This document shows, one piece after another, positions 6,573 through 14,721 of a DNA stretch of 42,240 bases. How positions within the stretch are numbered: the first letter of the stretch is position 1; every line of letters begins with the position of its first letter. A program made the position numbers and the translations under genes. The DNA lies in NCBI GenBank assembly GCA_025459245.1, contig JALOQZ010000004.1:1-42240 (forward strand), read 5' to 3'. The notes beneath the pieces were generated by a model. It was not told the DNA's origin and did no database searches. It worked only from the letters and a program-made list of their open reading frames with translations. The stretch comes from Pirellula sp. (GTDB lineage Bacteria > Planctomycetota > Planctomycetia > Pirellulales > Pirellulaceae).

Positions 6573-9290
6573 ATGGCTTTTTACCCAGTTGCGGACATTC
6601 CCGATGAGGCAAGGGCTGAATGCGACAACATAGCGTATGAATTAACGGGGGCGGTGCAGAATCACTCGGCCTTGATCGTGTTGGATCGCGTTTCGCTTCG
6701 AGTCCTGCAAGTTTCGAACAGCATCAGCGAGATTCTTGGAGTTCGACCAAGCGAGTTGCTTTCGATGGAGTTCTCGTTCACCCTCTTGGGAAGTGCATCG
6801 CCCGATGTGCTTCCTTGGCCAATGCTACAAGAGGAAAACAGTCAGGAAGCGATCGTGCGCTTTTTAAACCGGACTGGGAAGCGATTTCTCGTGCGAGCGC
6901 ACTCGTTAGGGAATCGAATTCTCGTATCCATCGAGCCTGAGTCGCTCGCTTTTGATATTCATCTCAATGACGCAGACAACTCGCTGGCCGATCTCCTGAT
7001 TCGTTTAGGGGAGACCGAGTCGGTGGAGGTGGCTGCAGGGGTATTGGCGGAGTCTTTACGCTCGACGCTTGGATTCGATCGATCGATTGTCTATCGCTTT
7101 GATTCTCAGTGGAATGGGCAAGTTATTGCAGAGTCATTGGTGAATCCCGAGTTGGAGCCTTTTTTGGGGTTGAAGTTCCCTGCCAGCGACATTCCAAAGT
7201 CTGCCCGAAGACTCTACACGGAGGCGAGGCTGCGGCATGTGGTCGATGTTCAGTCTGTGCCATCCAAAATCGAACCCGAATTGGATCCGCTGACAGGAAA
7301 GTATACGAACCTTTCTCGCTTGGTCACTAGGTCGAGTGCAGCTAGTTGCCGTGAGTACTACGGGAACATGAAGATTCGCTCCACGTGCGTGATTCCAATT
7401 CTGGTTTCGGGTCGAACTTGGGGGCATGTTTCCTGCTTTCATTCCGAGCCTGCGAGAATCCCCATAGTGTTCGAGACGAAGCTCTATGCGGCGGCACAAG
7501 CTTTTGCGCAACGGGCGGCAGCCATCGAATTCAAACATCGAATGGATGCGGAATCCAAGGCGATGTTGATTCAGCAGGAACTCGCCCTGCGAGATTCGGA
7601 AAAGTACGAGACGCCTGAAAGTTTGCATAGGCCGATCGAGTCCCTGATGACGTTGCTAAGGTCTGAGCACGCGAGTCTCTTGTTGGAACAAGAGCGAATT
7701 GAAACTGGGCTTTCTATCGCGTCCTCTTCTATTCGGGAGCTTCTGTCTGAAATACGTGATAAAGCCAGCAGCGGATTTTTCTGTACTGATAGACTGAAGC
7801 AGGCCCTACCAACTTTGGAGGGCAAGCTCGAGGGCTTTGCTGGAGTTCTTGCGATCGCATTTGATGCGGATTGGAACGAAGCTTTTGTTCTGCTACGAAG
7901 GGAGCGATCCGAGTCAGGTTTGTGGGCCGGTGATCCGCGCGAAGGGCTTCGTTGGAATCAAGAGGGGAAGCCGAGTATGCGTCCGCGTGCAAGCTTTGCT
8001 GCCTACTTGGCACATTCCAAGGACAGTTCGCCCGAGTGGACGGAAGATGAACTGCATATCGCTCAGACATGCACTCAGGTCATTGGGCTTCAGTTGATGA
8101 GGATGAAAGCGCAAGCGGCGCGGAAGTCACAGGAGGCGTTCCTCGCAAACATGAGTCATGAAATTCGAACACCGATGACGGCGGTTCTCGGATACATCGA
8201 TATTCTCAATGAGTATGAACTTGATCGACAAGATGCAAAGGATGCAGTCGAGACAATTCGCCGAAACGGCGAACATCTTTTAGCCGTCATCAATGACATT
8301 CTGGACTTTTCAAAGTTACATTCCAATTTGTTATCAGTAGAAATGAGGTCGTTTTCATTAAGCGATCTGCTGGCTGATATTATTGAAAGCTTTATGGCTC
8401 TGGCTGTTCGACAGGGTACTAGTCTAAGTTGTACTCTGTCGGAGAATGTTCCAGTCCAAGTGGTTTCAGACCCGGTGAGGTTCCGTCAAATCGTCGTCAA
8501 CCTCGTGGGGAATGCGATCAAGTTTTCAAAGGGTGGCGAAGTTTGCGTGTGGATCGACTACCGTTCGGATGACGCAGTGATTGTGGCAGAAGTTCGAGAT
8601 TCTGGCATTGGGATGACGCCCACGCAGCTAAACGCGATTCGTGAATTTCAACCGTTTCGGCAAGCCGACGTGTCAGTGACACGAAAATTCGGTGGATCGG
8701 GTCTAGGGCTTGCCATTTCAAAATCGCTTGTGGAGCTCTTGGGAGGTTCCATTTCCGTAGAGTCGGAATTGGGCAAGGGAACAACATTTCGATTCTGTCT
8801 GGTCGATCAAAATGATTTCGAAACGAAGCCTATTGACCAATCGCCTAACTTGAACGTTATCGATTCCGCTTCAAAATCAGTGCGGACCGAAAACTCAAGG
8901 ATGCTCTCCGGTGCACGTATACTTCTCGCGGAGGATGGTCCGGACAATCAACGGCTGCTGAAATTCATCCTGAGCCGAGAAGGTGCAGAGGTTACCGTCT
9001 GCGAAAATGGGCAGCAAGTTCTAGAATTGCTTGATGACGATTCTAGTTTCCATTTGATCCTGATGGATATGCAGATGCCTGTCCTGGACGGTTACTCGGC
9101 AACGCGGCGCTTGAGAGAGTTGAATATAGAGACGCCAATCATTGGATTATCTGCACATGCGCATAGCGGTGCGGAGGAGATAGCAATGGAATCCGGGTGC
9201 GATGCCTACTGTACAAAGCCAGTGGATAGGCAACAGATAATCCGCGTCTGTGCAAAGTGGCTGGAGAAAGCGAGATTGGCCAAAAGATGA
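6573..9290 (+). CDS. Bacteriophytochrome hybrid histidine kinase
   Basis: This 905-residue red/far-red photoreceptor kinase has domains PAS (about 15-125), GAF (140-320), PHY (330-515), HisKA with His529 in MSHEIRTPM, HATPase (about 620-740) and a receiver (about 780-900; LILMDMQMP). Cys17 in ECDNIAYELTG matches the biliverdin-attachment cysteine of bacteriophytochromes. PASDIP is at 203-208, the WAGDP and PRASF tongue motifs fall at about 451-475, and His290 ends the GAF core. Unusually, the position of the otherwise conserved chromophore-contact histidine (SPxHxxYL in relatives) reads Cys259 in AASCREYYGNM. There is no membrane segment. It can use biliverdin directly, so the heme oxygenase at 19.7 kb could supply its chromophore. 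A second TGCA-N6-TGCA pair lies 90 bp upstream at 6483. Confidence 0.93.
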   Translation: MAFYPVADIPDEARAECDNIAYELTGAVQNHSALIVLDRVSLRVLQVSNSISEILGVRPSELLSMEFSFTLLGSASPDVLPWPMLQEENSQEAIVRFLNRTGKRFLVRAHSLGNRILVSIEPESLAFDIHLNDADNSLADLLIRLGETESVEVAAGVLAESLRSTLGFDRSIVYRFDSQWNGQVIAESLVNPELEPFLGLKFPASDIPKSARRLYTEARLRHVVDVQSVPSKIEPELDPLTGKYTNLSRLVTRSSAASCREYYGNMKIRSTCVIPILVSGRTWGHVSCFHSEPARIPIVFETKLYAAAQAFAQRAAAIEFKHRMDAESKAMLIQQELALRDSEKYETPESLHRPIESLMTLLRSEHASLLLEQERIETGLSIASSSIRELLSEIRDKASSGFFCTDRLKQALPTLEGKLEGFAGVLAIAFDADWNEAFVLLRRERSESGLWAGDPREGLRWNQEGKPSMRPRASFAAYLAHSKDSSPEWTEDELHIAQTCTQVIGLQLMRMKAQAARKSQEAFLANMSHEIRTPMTAVLGYIDILNEYELDRQDAKDAVETIRRNGEHLLAVINDILDFSKLHSNLLSVEMRSFSLSDLLADIIESFMALAVRQGTSLSCTLSENVPVQVVSDPVRFRQIVVNLVGNAIKFSKGGEVCVWIDYRSDDAVIVAEVRDSGIGMTPTQLNAIREFQPFRQADVSVTRKFGGSGLGLAISKSLVELLGGSISVESELGKGTTFRFCLVDQNDFETKPIDQSPNLNVIDSASKSVRTENSRMLSGARILLAEDGPDNQRLLKFILSREGAEVTVCENGQQVLELLDDDSSFHLILMDMQMPVLDGYSATRRLRELNIETPIIGLSAHAHSGAEEIAMESGCDAYCTKPVDRQQIIRVCAKWLEKARLAKR

Positions 9291-9303
9291 GGGGCAAAAA
9301 GAT

Positions 9304-9327
9304 AGAGGATATTTTTGAATATCCTCT
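9304..9327. terminator. Hairpin terminator between convergent genes
   Basis: A perfect 10-bp stem, AGAGGATATT and AATATCCTCT around a TTTG loop, begins 14 bp after the phytochrome stop and is followed by TCTTTG. A T-rich tract also exists on the other strand (TATCTTTTTGC), so it could act in both directions for the phytochrome and the convergent receiver gene. Confidence 0.65.
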
Positions 9328-9361
9328 TCTTTGATTCTCCGTCTCATCTTTGCGACTAAGT

Positions 9362-9468
9362 GCCTATCCGAATACCATCGGAAACCGCGGCTAGCGCCAG
9401 AGCGGCTAATGAAATACCGTCATAGACCGCGGCTAGCGCGAGGGCGTCTGATGGTTTCCGGATAGGCT
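9362..9468. repeat. Interspersed palindromic repeat, copy B (double unit)
   Basis: It begins GCCTATCCGAATACCATCGG and ends GGTTTCCGGATAGGC. The core is duplicated: CCGCGGCTAGCGCCAGAGCG is followed about 45 bp later by CCGCGGCTAGCGCGAGGGCG. The result is a dimer flanked by one pair of terminal arms. It lies between the convergent phytochrome and receiver genes. Confidence 0.85.
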
Positions 9469-9474
9469 CTAAGC

Positions 9475-9888
9475 CTAAATGCCAATCAAACATTCTTTGC
9501 GAAATCGTTTGATACGTTCGGCAAAGAAGCGAATCGAGTACAAGAGGGATTCTTGTTGGATAGGTTTATGCAGGTACTCGTCCGCCCCGAGAGCAAAGGC
9601 AGAATGAATTGCATTTGCCGATGGATGTGCGGTTAGAAAAATGACTTGAGAGAGGGGCGATCGCTCTTTGATCGTACGTAACAAGCCGAAGCCATTGATG
9701 TCAGGCATGTCCATATCGGTCAATACGATATCCCAATCGACATGCGAGATCAGCTCTTTCGCCTTAGCGGAATCCGATTCAGTGGTGATGGAAACCTCGT
9801 CACCAAGCCCGAGTCGTATCTGCTTTTCGATCAGCCTAATGAGACTTTTGTCGTCGTCGACAATAAATATTTTTATTGGATCAGTCAT
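9475..9888 (-). CDS. Single-domain response regulator
   Basis: This 137-residue receiver protein has the acidic pocket Asp11-Asp12, phosphoacceptor Asp58 in VLTDMDMPD, a Thr in FLTAHPS and the Lys in YLHKPI. A short basic helix ends the protein, with no DNA-binding or enzymatic output. It is the last gene of the minus-strand chemosensory operon, 11 bp after the 515-residue protein. It could be a CheY-like output or a phosphate sink for the CheA hybrid. Confidence 0.9.
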   Translation of the reverse strand: MTDPIKIFIVDDDKSLIRLIEKQIRLGLGDEVSITTESDSAKAKELISHVDWDIVLTDMDMPDINGFGLLRTIKERSPLSQVIFLTAHPSANAIHSAFALGADEYLHKPIQQESLLYSIRFFAERIKRFRKECLIGI

Positions 9889-9899
9889 AGGGCCATTCC

Positions 9900-11447
9900 T
9901 TAGTGAACGATCGAGTACTCGTTGGAGGTTTCATCAGCAAAGACCGGTTCCAATGGAACGCGTAGCTGAATTCGATTTTCATCGAGGGTGATGCTGACAG
10001 GCCAAGATCGCATTCTACGGCCTAAAGAACCACGCAATGATTGCAAGCAACCTGCAACCGATTCGTTTGCAAAGTGCTGGCCAAACGAAAGTTCGAAGAT
10101 AGTTTCGTTGTCTTGATGCGAAACGGTGATTGTCGAAGAACTATTCACAGGACGTGTGATCGATGTTTGCAACATGTATTCGTAAAAGACCATCGAAACC
10201 AAACGGGGTATGTAAAGAAAAGGACCTCGGTCGGGAAGACTGAGTCTGGGCAGTTCCGAATTTCCAATGACGGCGAATAGTTTTGACATCATCATCGCGA
10301 ATTCTTGCGAAGAAAAGCGGACTGCATGATGCGGTACCGAGTTCTCTAGGAACCAAGTAGCGTTAGCGAGCGATGATTCGCATTCGATGGAGTCCAGCGC
10401 CAGAGTTCCAACGAGTCCGAAGAGCGAAAACAAAGGGGTGAATCGTTCTGCGGCATCATCAAACAATCCAGAATCTGCCGAATTGAAGAATAGGAAACCT
10501 TTGGTCAGGCTACCCCGTCCGAGCGCCATGCAAATTCCGCTGTTGAGCCCGCTGTCAGCGAGGAGCGCAATCGACCTTTGCACGGGCATCTGTTGGGATC
10601 GAAATGATTCAATCACTCGATTGGATTCTCCAAAGACTCGCACCATGCCTGGTTTGAGAGAAAATAAGGAGCCTTTGGGATTCACAAAGCAAGAGTATCC
10701 TCGTCGCAGCCCATTCATACGGACTCGAGGTGATACGCAAGAATCGACAACGACCAGCTGATTCGTGGTTGCGACGCGAAGCGCCAAGCAGGTTCGATCA
10801 ACTCGGTGAAAGTGCTTGTGGCTTCGAAACAACTGCATGAGCCGATGAGCGCATCGATCGGCTGATAGGCCTGTTGCGATGTCTTCCGCCAACGTTGCTA
10901 ATTGGGAGACTGTCCAGGACTCCTCTTCGTAGCATGCGTTAAGCGGATCCAGTTTTTGCCGGTCATAGACATTGCTATCGGTGTGCTGGGGAGACAACGT
11001 GCGATTTCCGAATGTCTCTCCTGTTACATGGTTGGGTGCTTTCTCTCCCATCGGAATCGACGAGATACTCTTGAGGGTAAAAGAGGTTCGAAGTCGCTCG
11101 ATCGATTCTTCGATGGCTCCTCGGTCGAGTGCGTCTGGGCTGTTCAAAGCACCAAGAAGCGTTTGGAGAGCGAATGCAATGCTGTCCCGTTTTTCCGCTT
11201 CGCCGACCCCGGTTGCATAGCGTTTGAACGAGTTGTCGGATGATTGCGACGCATCGTTTGTCGCCACCGAGACCTCGAGAATCGCTCGGCAAAGCTTGAC
11301 CAAGATGGGAATACCGAGATAGGACGCCTCTGTTGCGATTTCGCCGATAGTTCGCTGCAATTCTGCGAGACATACCAAGTCAGAAGAGTCGCGGTAGCCG
11401 CTATGAGAAAATTTGCTTACGAAGTCAGTTTTTACGGAGTCGAACAT
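9900..11447 (-). CDS. GAF-like / degenerate ATPase-like signalling protein
   Basis: This 515-residue protein has no confident family. The N-terminal 110 residues are helical and Hpt-like in layout but show no H-x-x-K-G motif. Residues of about 185-350 have the alternating hydrophobic pattern of a GAF-type sensor. The last 150 residues read like a histidine-kinase ATPase fold (a helix with FSSQEFAMMMSKLF, a final strand IQLRVPLEPV) but lack recognisable N and G boxes, so ATP binding is doubtful. A Spo0B/ChpT-like phosphotransfer role is one possibility. It lies in the chemosensory operon, just before the receiver gene. No membrane segment is seen. Confidence 0.55.
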   Translation of the reverse strand: MFDSVKTDFVSKFSHSGYRDSSDLVCLAELQRTIGEIATEASYLGIPILVKLCRAILEVSVATNDASQSSDNSFKRYATGVGEAEKRDSIAFALQTLLGALNSPDALDRGAIEESIERLRTSFTLKSISSIPMGEKAPNHVTGETFGNRTLSPQHTDSNVYDRQKLDPLNACYEEESWTVSQLATLAEDIATGLSADRCAHRLMQLFRSHKHFHRVDRTCLALRVATTNQLVVVDSCVSPRVRMNGLRRGYSCFVNPKGSLFSLKPGMVRVFGESNRVIESFRSQQMPVQRSIALLADSGLNSGICMALGRGSLTKGFLFFNSADSGLFDDAAERFTPLFSLFGLVGTLALDSIECESSLANATWFLENSVPHHAVRFSSQEFAMMMSKLFAVIGNSELPRLSLPDRGPFLYIPRLVSMVFYEYMLQTSITRPVNSSSTITVSHQDNETIFELSFGQHFANESVAGCLQSLRGSLGRRMRSWPVSITLDENRIQLRVPLEPVFADETSNEYSIVH

Positions 11448-11534
11448 AATGGGATTCGCGGATTGGAAGGAGATATTGATGATGCAAAAGTGTCGCCAAG
11501 GAATATCCGTAGCGTCTACTAGAACCCGGATCGA

Positions 11535-11762
11535 TTAGTTGGTGATGTCATCATCATCGTCGTCATCGCTATCCTTGTTGTGTGAGCCATCGCAAAACGG
11601 CTTGCTCTTGCTCAATCCGCATCCGCAAAGAACGTGCATCTTCTTGCGTTTGTCTTGACAGAGGGGGCGTCCGTATTTGTCGACAATATTGCATTCCCCG
11701 TCGACGATGATGGGGCCTTTGGGATTGCAGCAGATCTTGGTACAGGTGTCAGTGGTTGCCAC
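11535..11762 (-). CDS. CDGSH iron-sulfur protein
   Basis: This is a 75-residue protein with the CDGSH-type 2Fe-2S signature CGCGLSKSKPFCDGSH near the C-terminus: two Cys from CGC, one from FCDGS and a histidine ligand. Two further CxxxC-like cysteine pairs sit near the N-terminus (CTKICC). The tail is a run of aspartates (DSDDDDDDD). Such proteins bind redox-active, transferable clusters. It is encoded within the chemosensory operon, between the Cache-like protein and the 515-residue protein, which is an unusual context. Bilin-globin clusters have been reported to include an iron-sulfur protein; whether this is that family is unknown. Confidence 0.85.
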   Translation of the reverse strand: MATTDTCTKICCNPKGPIIVDGECNIVDKYGRPLCQDKRKKMHVLCGCGLSKSKPFCDGSHNKDSDDDDDDDITN

Positions 11763-11836
11763 GGCTCGTGCTCCAGTGATGAGTTGATAAAGTTAGTTGC
11801 GATGAAACGATTCCCAGTTATTGGGATGTACAGGAA

Positions 11837-14248
11837 TTAAAACAGAGGGCGGAGAATATGAGCGGACCATCCGAGGCCTTCGTATTCTCTATATCCCTTG
11901 CTACGCGATGATCCGATGATGTAGTTCTGTCCATTAAAGTGGAGGACTCCCGATACCGATTCACCCACAGCTAACTCCCTGTGCTCGTTTGGAAGATCGG
12001 GAACGGCATGGAGAGCTACGACGGATGGGTCACTACTTTCAATGACTTCAAAGTTCTTATTCGTGTAGAAGGCAATACAGCCTGGTATTTTTTTGCCGTT
12101 CTTGTCCTTCGGAAGGCATGTTTTAAGGACTTTGCCCGATTCCGTTACCCAGTCGAACAAGCTTCCGATGACGCCGATAATCTCACCGTTTCGCGATCCG
12201 TTCTGGCGGATCGGTGCGGAGAAGATCAACGAAGGGCGATCATTTCGCTCCAGTTCGGTTTTTCCAACGTCTTGGACCGCGTATTCGCCACCGAGCTTGC
12301 TCTTCATAGCCCGAGTGAACCAAGGATGATCTGCAACACGTACATCCCGTAGGTCGGGAACGAGTTCCGGGGTTGAAGCTGCGATGAGGCGTCCCATTCG
12401 ATTGGAAACCACAATGTTTCTGTACATGGAGTAACTGCTATTGATATCCCCCAATCGCCTCATGGAGAGCTGAACGTTTTCATCCGTCGGTTCAGCAAGC
12501 GTCTTCCAAAGATACTGGTCCGTCGCCCACCATCGGATCGCAGCAGAGCGCTCGAAGAGACTTCTATCGATGAGGTCGATCGCTTGTTTCGAAAATGTTT
12601 CCAAGGTTTGCAGGTTCAAGCGGAGCTCACCAAAGGCCATTTCCCTAAGCAGCTCTTCCATTTTGCTAGTCGCAAAATCCCCAGTCTCTGTGATCTGTTC
12701 GAAAACCGGTCCCAGAGCAACTCCGCGCCGTCCAAGTTTCGAAGCGAAGACGATTCCATTCAAGGAAATAAGTTTGATCGATTGCTTATCGTCTTGAACC
12801 TTCACATACGTGTGTTTGTTGATTTCCGGAATCAATCGCGAACGCATAAGTTCATCGGGACTGATGCCATTAGTGTGGCATTGCGATTCGCTCGCGAAGA
12901 TGTCCGAGGTTGGCACGACGAGATGGCTGCTCCAGCCCAGTCCCGCAAAGTCTAGGTAACCATCGGACATTGCCGAGAAAATAGCTGATTCGCCGCCTTC
13001 AAAGCTCGCGTAGCTACTCATCGTTTCACCCGCCTGAAGTTTTCGGTGACTGCGAGGCAAGTGTGCTGGCTTACCGATTTCAATCAAATTCGAGTCGCTA
13101 GAGCCGACAACGATTCCATCTTTATCCGTAAAGAATGAGAACCAACCTTCCTTGATATCCCCGTTCTTCATTCTCGGCATGTAGTCTTCGAGGATGATTC
13201 GAGCTTCTTCTTCGAGATCGAAGAAGGCTCCGATGCTGCCGATGACAGGTGAGTCCGCAGTATTGAGATCGCGGAGCTTTGTACTGAAGACGAGGCTGTT
13301 GGATTCCTCGACGATGGAATGGTCGGTTTGGGCGATGGAATACTCTGTTGTATCATCATTCTGATGGCATCTGCGGAACCATTCCTCGCCATTGACGTTT
13401 GAACCGACCAGTTTGGCTCTGGTTTCCGCATTCGCATTGGCAACGATTGTGCCATCGGGAAGGACGATGACAAGATCCTTGTATATCGTGTAGGAATTAC
13501 GGATATCTTCGAGACGTGAGCAAGCGATGGTGATCCGTTCGTTGGCTTCTTCCAAGTTCTTCTTGACCTTGGCCAGCATATTCAGTGTACCTTCTTGGCT
13601 CTTTCCCATGCCAAGCTGCTCTGCTAGCGCGTCGGCTTTGGAGCGGAACTCTTCGTTCACTTTCTTGGAGAACATTAAGTCCCGTTTTCTTGTAAGAAAG
13701 CTCCGTACATCATCCACATAGCGAGTGATGTCCTTCATCGTCCAATTGGTCTCCAACGTTGGCACTTCAAATGCCGCCTTCGACGCATCGAGATACTCGT
13801 TGAGCTCATACAACTGCTTATCTAAGCTCTTGCTAATCTTATTGAGCTTCATCAAGCTCTCGATAAATGCACTTTCGAGAGACCACCATTGAACGTCGCA
13901 GGTTCTTTCCAGGAGTGTTCGATCGATCAAATTGACTTTGATGTAGGCTGTCGTGCAGTAAATAGATCGACAGAAGTCCTCTTTAGCGAGATAGAACTGA
14001 TCAAAAAGCTTCTTGGTGCCATCATGCAATTCGACCGCGAACGTTTCGACTCGTTCCATGAGGTCGGTGATTTGTTCTTGTTCCGTCGCGTTCTCGCTAA
14101 TCGCTGCGGCTGTACATTTTCCCTGGTTGCAAATGGGAGAGATACCGATTAGCTCGTTGATGATCTTCTCATAGAATTCGCGGTGATCGTTGGTGATCAA
14201 GGAGTTGAAAATACTGAACTTGTTTTCAGCAGTGCGTTCGGCGATCAT
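11837..14248 (-). CDS. Soluble tandem Cache-like sensor without output domain
   Basis: This 803-residue protein has an internal duplication. Each half has a helical segment with a paired-tryptophan motif (NLIDRTLLERTCDVQWW and DLIDRSLFERSAAIRWW), then a sensor-like domain beginning YKDLVIVLPDGTIVAN or YRNIVVSNRMGRLIAAS, and each half ends GLGWSxHxxxP. Chemoreceptor Cache domains look like this, but there is no signal peptide, no transmembrane helix, no HAMP and no MCP signalling domain. It overlaps cheW by 4 bp and is co-encoded with cheA, so it probably feeds the CheA complex from the cytoplasm. The ligand is unknown. Confidence 0.7.
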   Translation of the reverse strand: MIAERTAENKFSIFNSLITNDHREFYEKIINELIGISPICNQGKCTAAAISENATEQEQITDLMERVETFAVELHDGTKKLFDQFYLAKEDFCRSIYCTTAYIKVNLIDRTLLERTCDVQWWSLESAFIESLMKLNKISKSLDKQLYELNEYLDASKAAFEVPTLETNWTMKDITRYVDDVRSFLTRKRDLMFSKKVNEEFRSKADALAEQLGMGKSQEGTLNMLAKVKKNLEEANERITIACSRLEDIRNSYTIYKDLVIVLPDGTIVANANAETRAKLVGSNVNGEEWFRRCHQNDDTTEYSIAQTDHSIVEESNSLVFSTKLRDLNTADSPVIGSIGAFFDLEEEARIILEDYMPRMKNGDIKEGWFSFFTDKDGIVVGSSDSNLIEIGKPAHLPRSHRKLQAGETMSSYASFEGGESAIFSAMSDGYLDFAGLGWSSHLVVPTSDIFASESQCHTNGISPDELMRSRLIPEINKHTYVKVQDDKQSIKLISLNGIVFASKLGRRGVALGPVFEQITETGDFATSKMEELLREMAFGELRLNLQTLETFSKQAIDLIDRSLFERSAAIRWWATDQYLWKTLAEPTDENVQLSMRRLGDINSSYSMYRNIVVSNRMGRLIAASTPELVPDLRDVRVADHPWFTRAMKSKLGGEYAVQDVGKTELERNDRPSLIFSAPIRQNGSRNGEIIGVIGSLFDWVTESGKVLKTCLPKDKNGKKIPGCIAFYTNKNFEVIESSDPSVVALHAVPDLPNEHRELAVGESVSGVLHFNGQNYIIGSSRSKGYREYEGLGWSAHILRPLF

Positions 14249-14718
14249 CCTATGGTCTCTCCAATTTGATACAGTATTTCGTCGATGAGTTTTTCAGTTG
14301 AAATCAGGGTAAAGTAGCGATCCTGCTTTTGAATCACCCCTTCAACAAAGGGTTGTTTCGTGTGAGCTGGGCTGGGGAATGTTTCATTCGATTCGATGGA
14401 AACAATTTGAGAGACCGAGTCAACGAGAAGGACAATAGGTTCCTCGAAGGCGGTCAATCCAATCTTCCTGGCCTCCTCCGCCAATCCGCTCTCTGTTTCC
14501 AGAAGCATCATTTCGCCGGGGCGATCGAGTGGTGGGAGTTCAAAGCAGGTCCGCATGTTTATCACCGCAGCGGTGCGTCCTCGAATATTGACCAATCCGT
14601 CGATTCGAGAATCGGCTCCCCAAACTTTGGTAATAGGGACCGCTTTAAAAAACTCCTCCACTTGCAAAGAGGGAACTGCAAAGGACTCTTCACCTAAAAC
14701 GAATGTTGCAAGCTGCAT
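14245..14718 (-). CDS. cheW: CheW-like coupling protein
   Basis: This 157-residue single CheW domain shows LGEESFAVPSLQVEEFF at the start, the turn GLVNIRGRTAAVINMR, and a central VLLVDSVSQIV strand pair, all usual for the family. CheW links receptors to CheA. It sits 3 bp from cheA and overlaps the Cache-like gene by 4 bp, indicating tight co-translation. There is no membrane receptor in the window for it to couple to, so its partner may be the soluble Cache-like protein. Confidence 0.9.
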   Translation of the reverse strand: MQLATFVLGEESFAVPSLQVEEFFKAVPITKVWGADSRIDGLVNIRGRTAAVINMRTCFELPPLDRPGEMMLLETESGLAEEARKIGLTAFEEPIVLLVDSVSQIVSIESNETFPSPAHTKQPFVEGVIQKQDRYFTLISTEKLIDEILYQIGETIG

Positions 14719-14721
14719 GAA

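Noticed and set aside
10042-10057. TGCAA-N6-TGCAA inside the 515-residue gene
   Set aside because: The spacing is 11 bp rather than 10 and it is coding sequence, so it is treated as chance.
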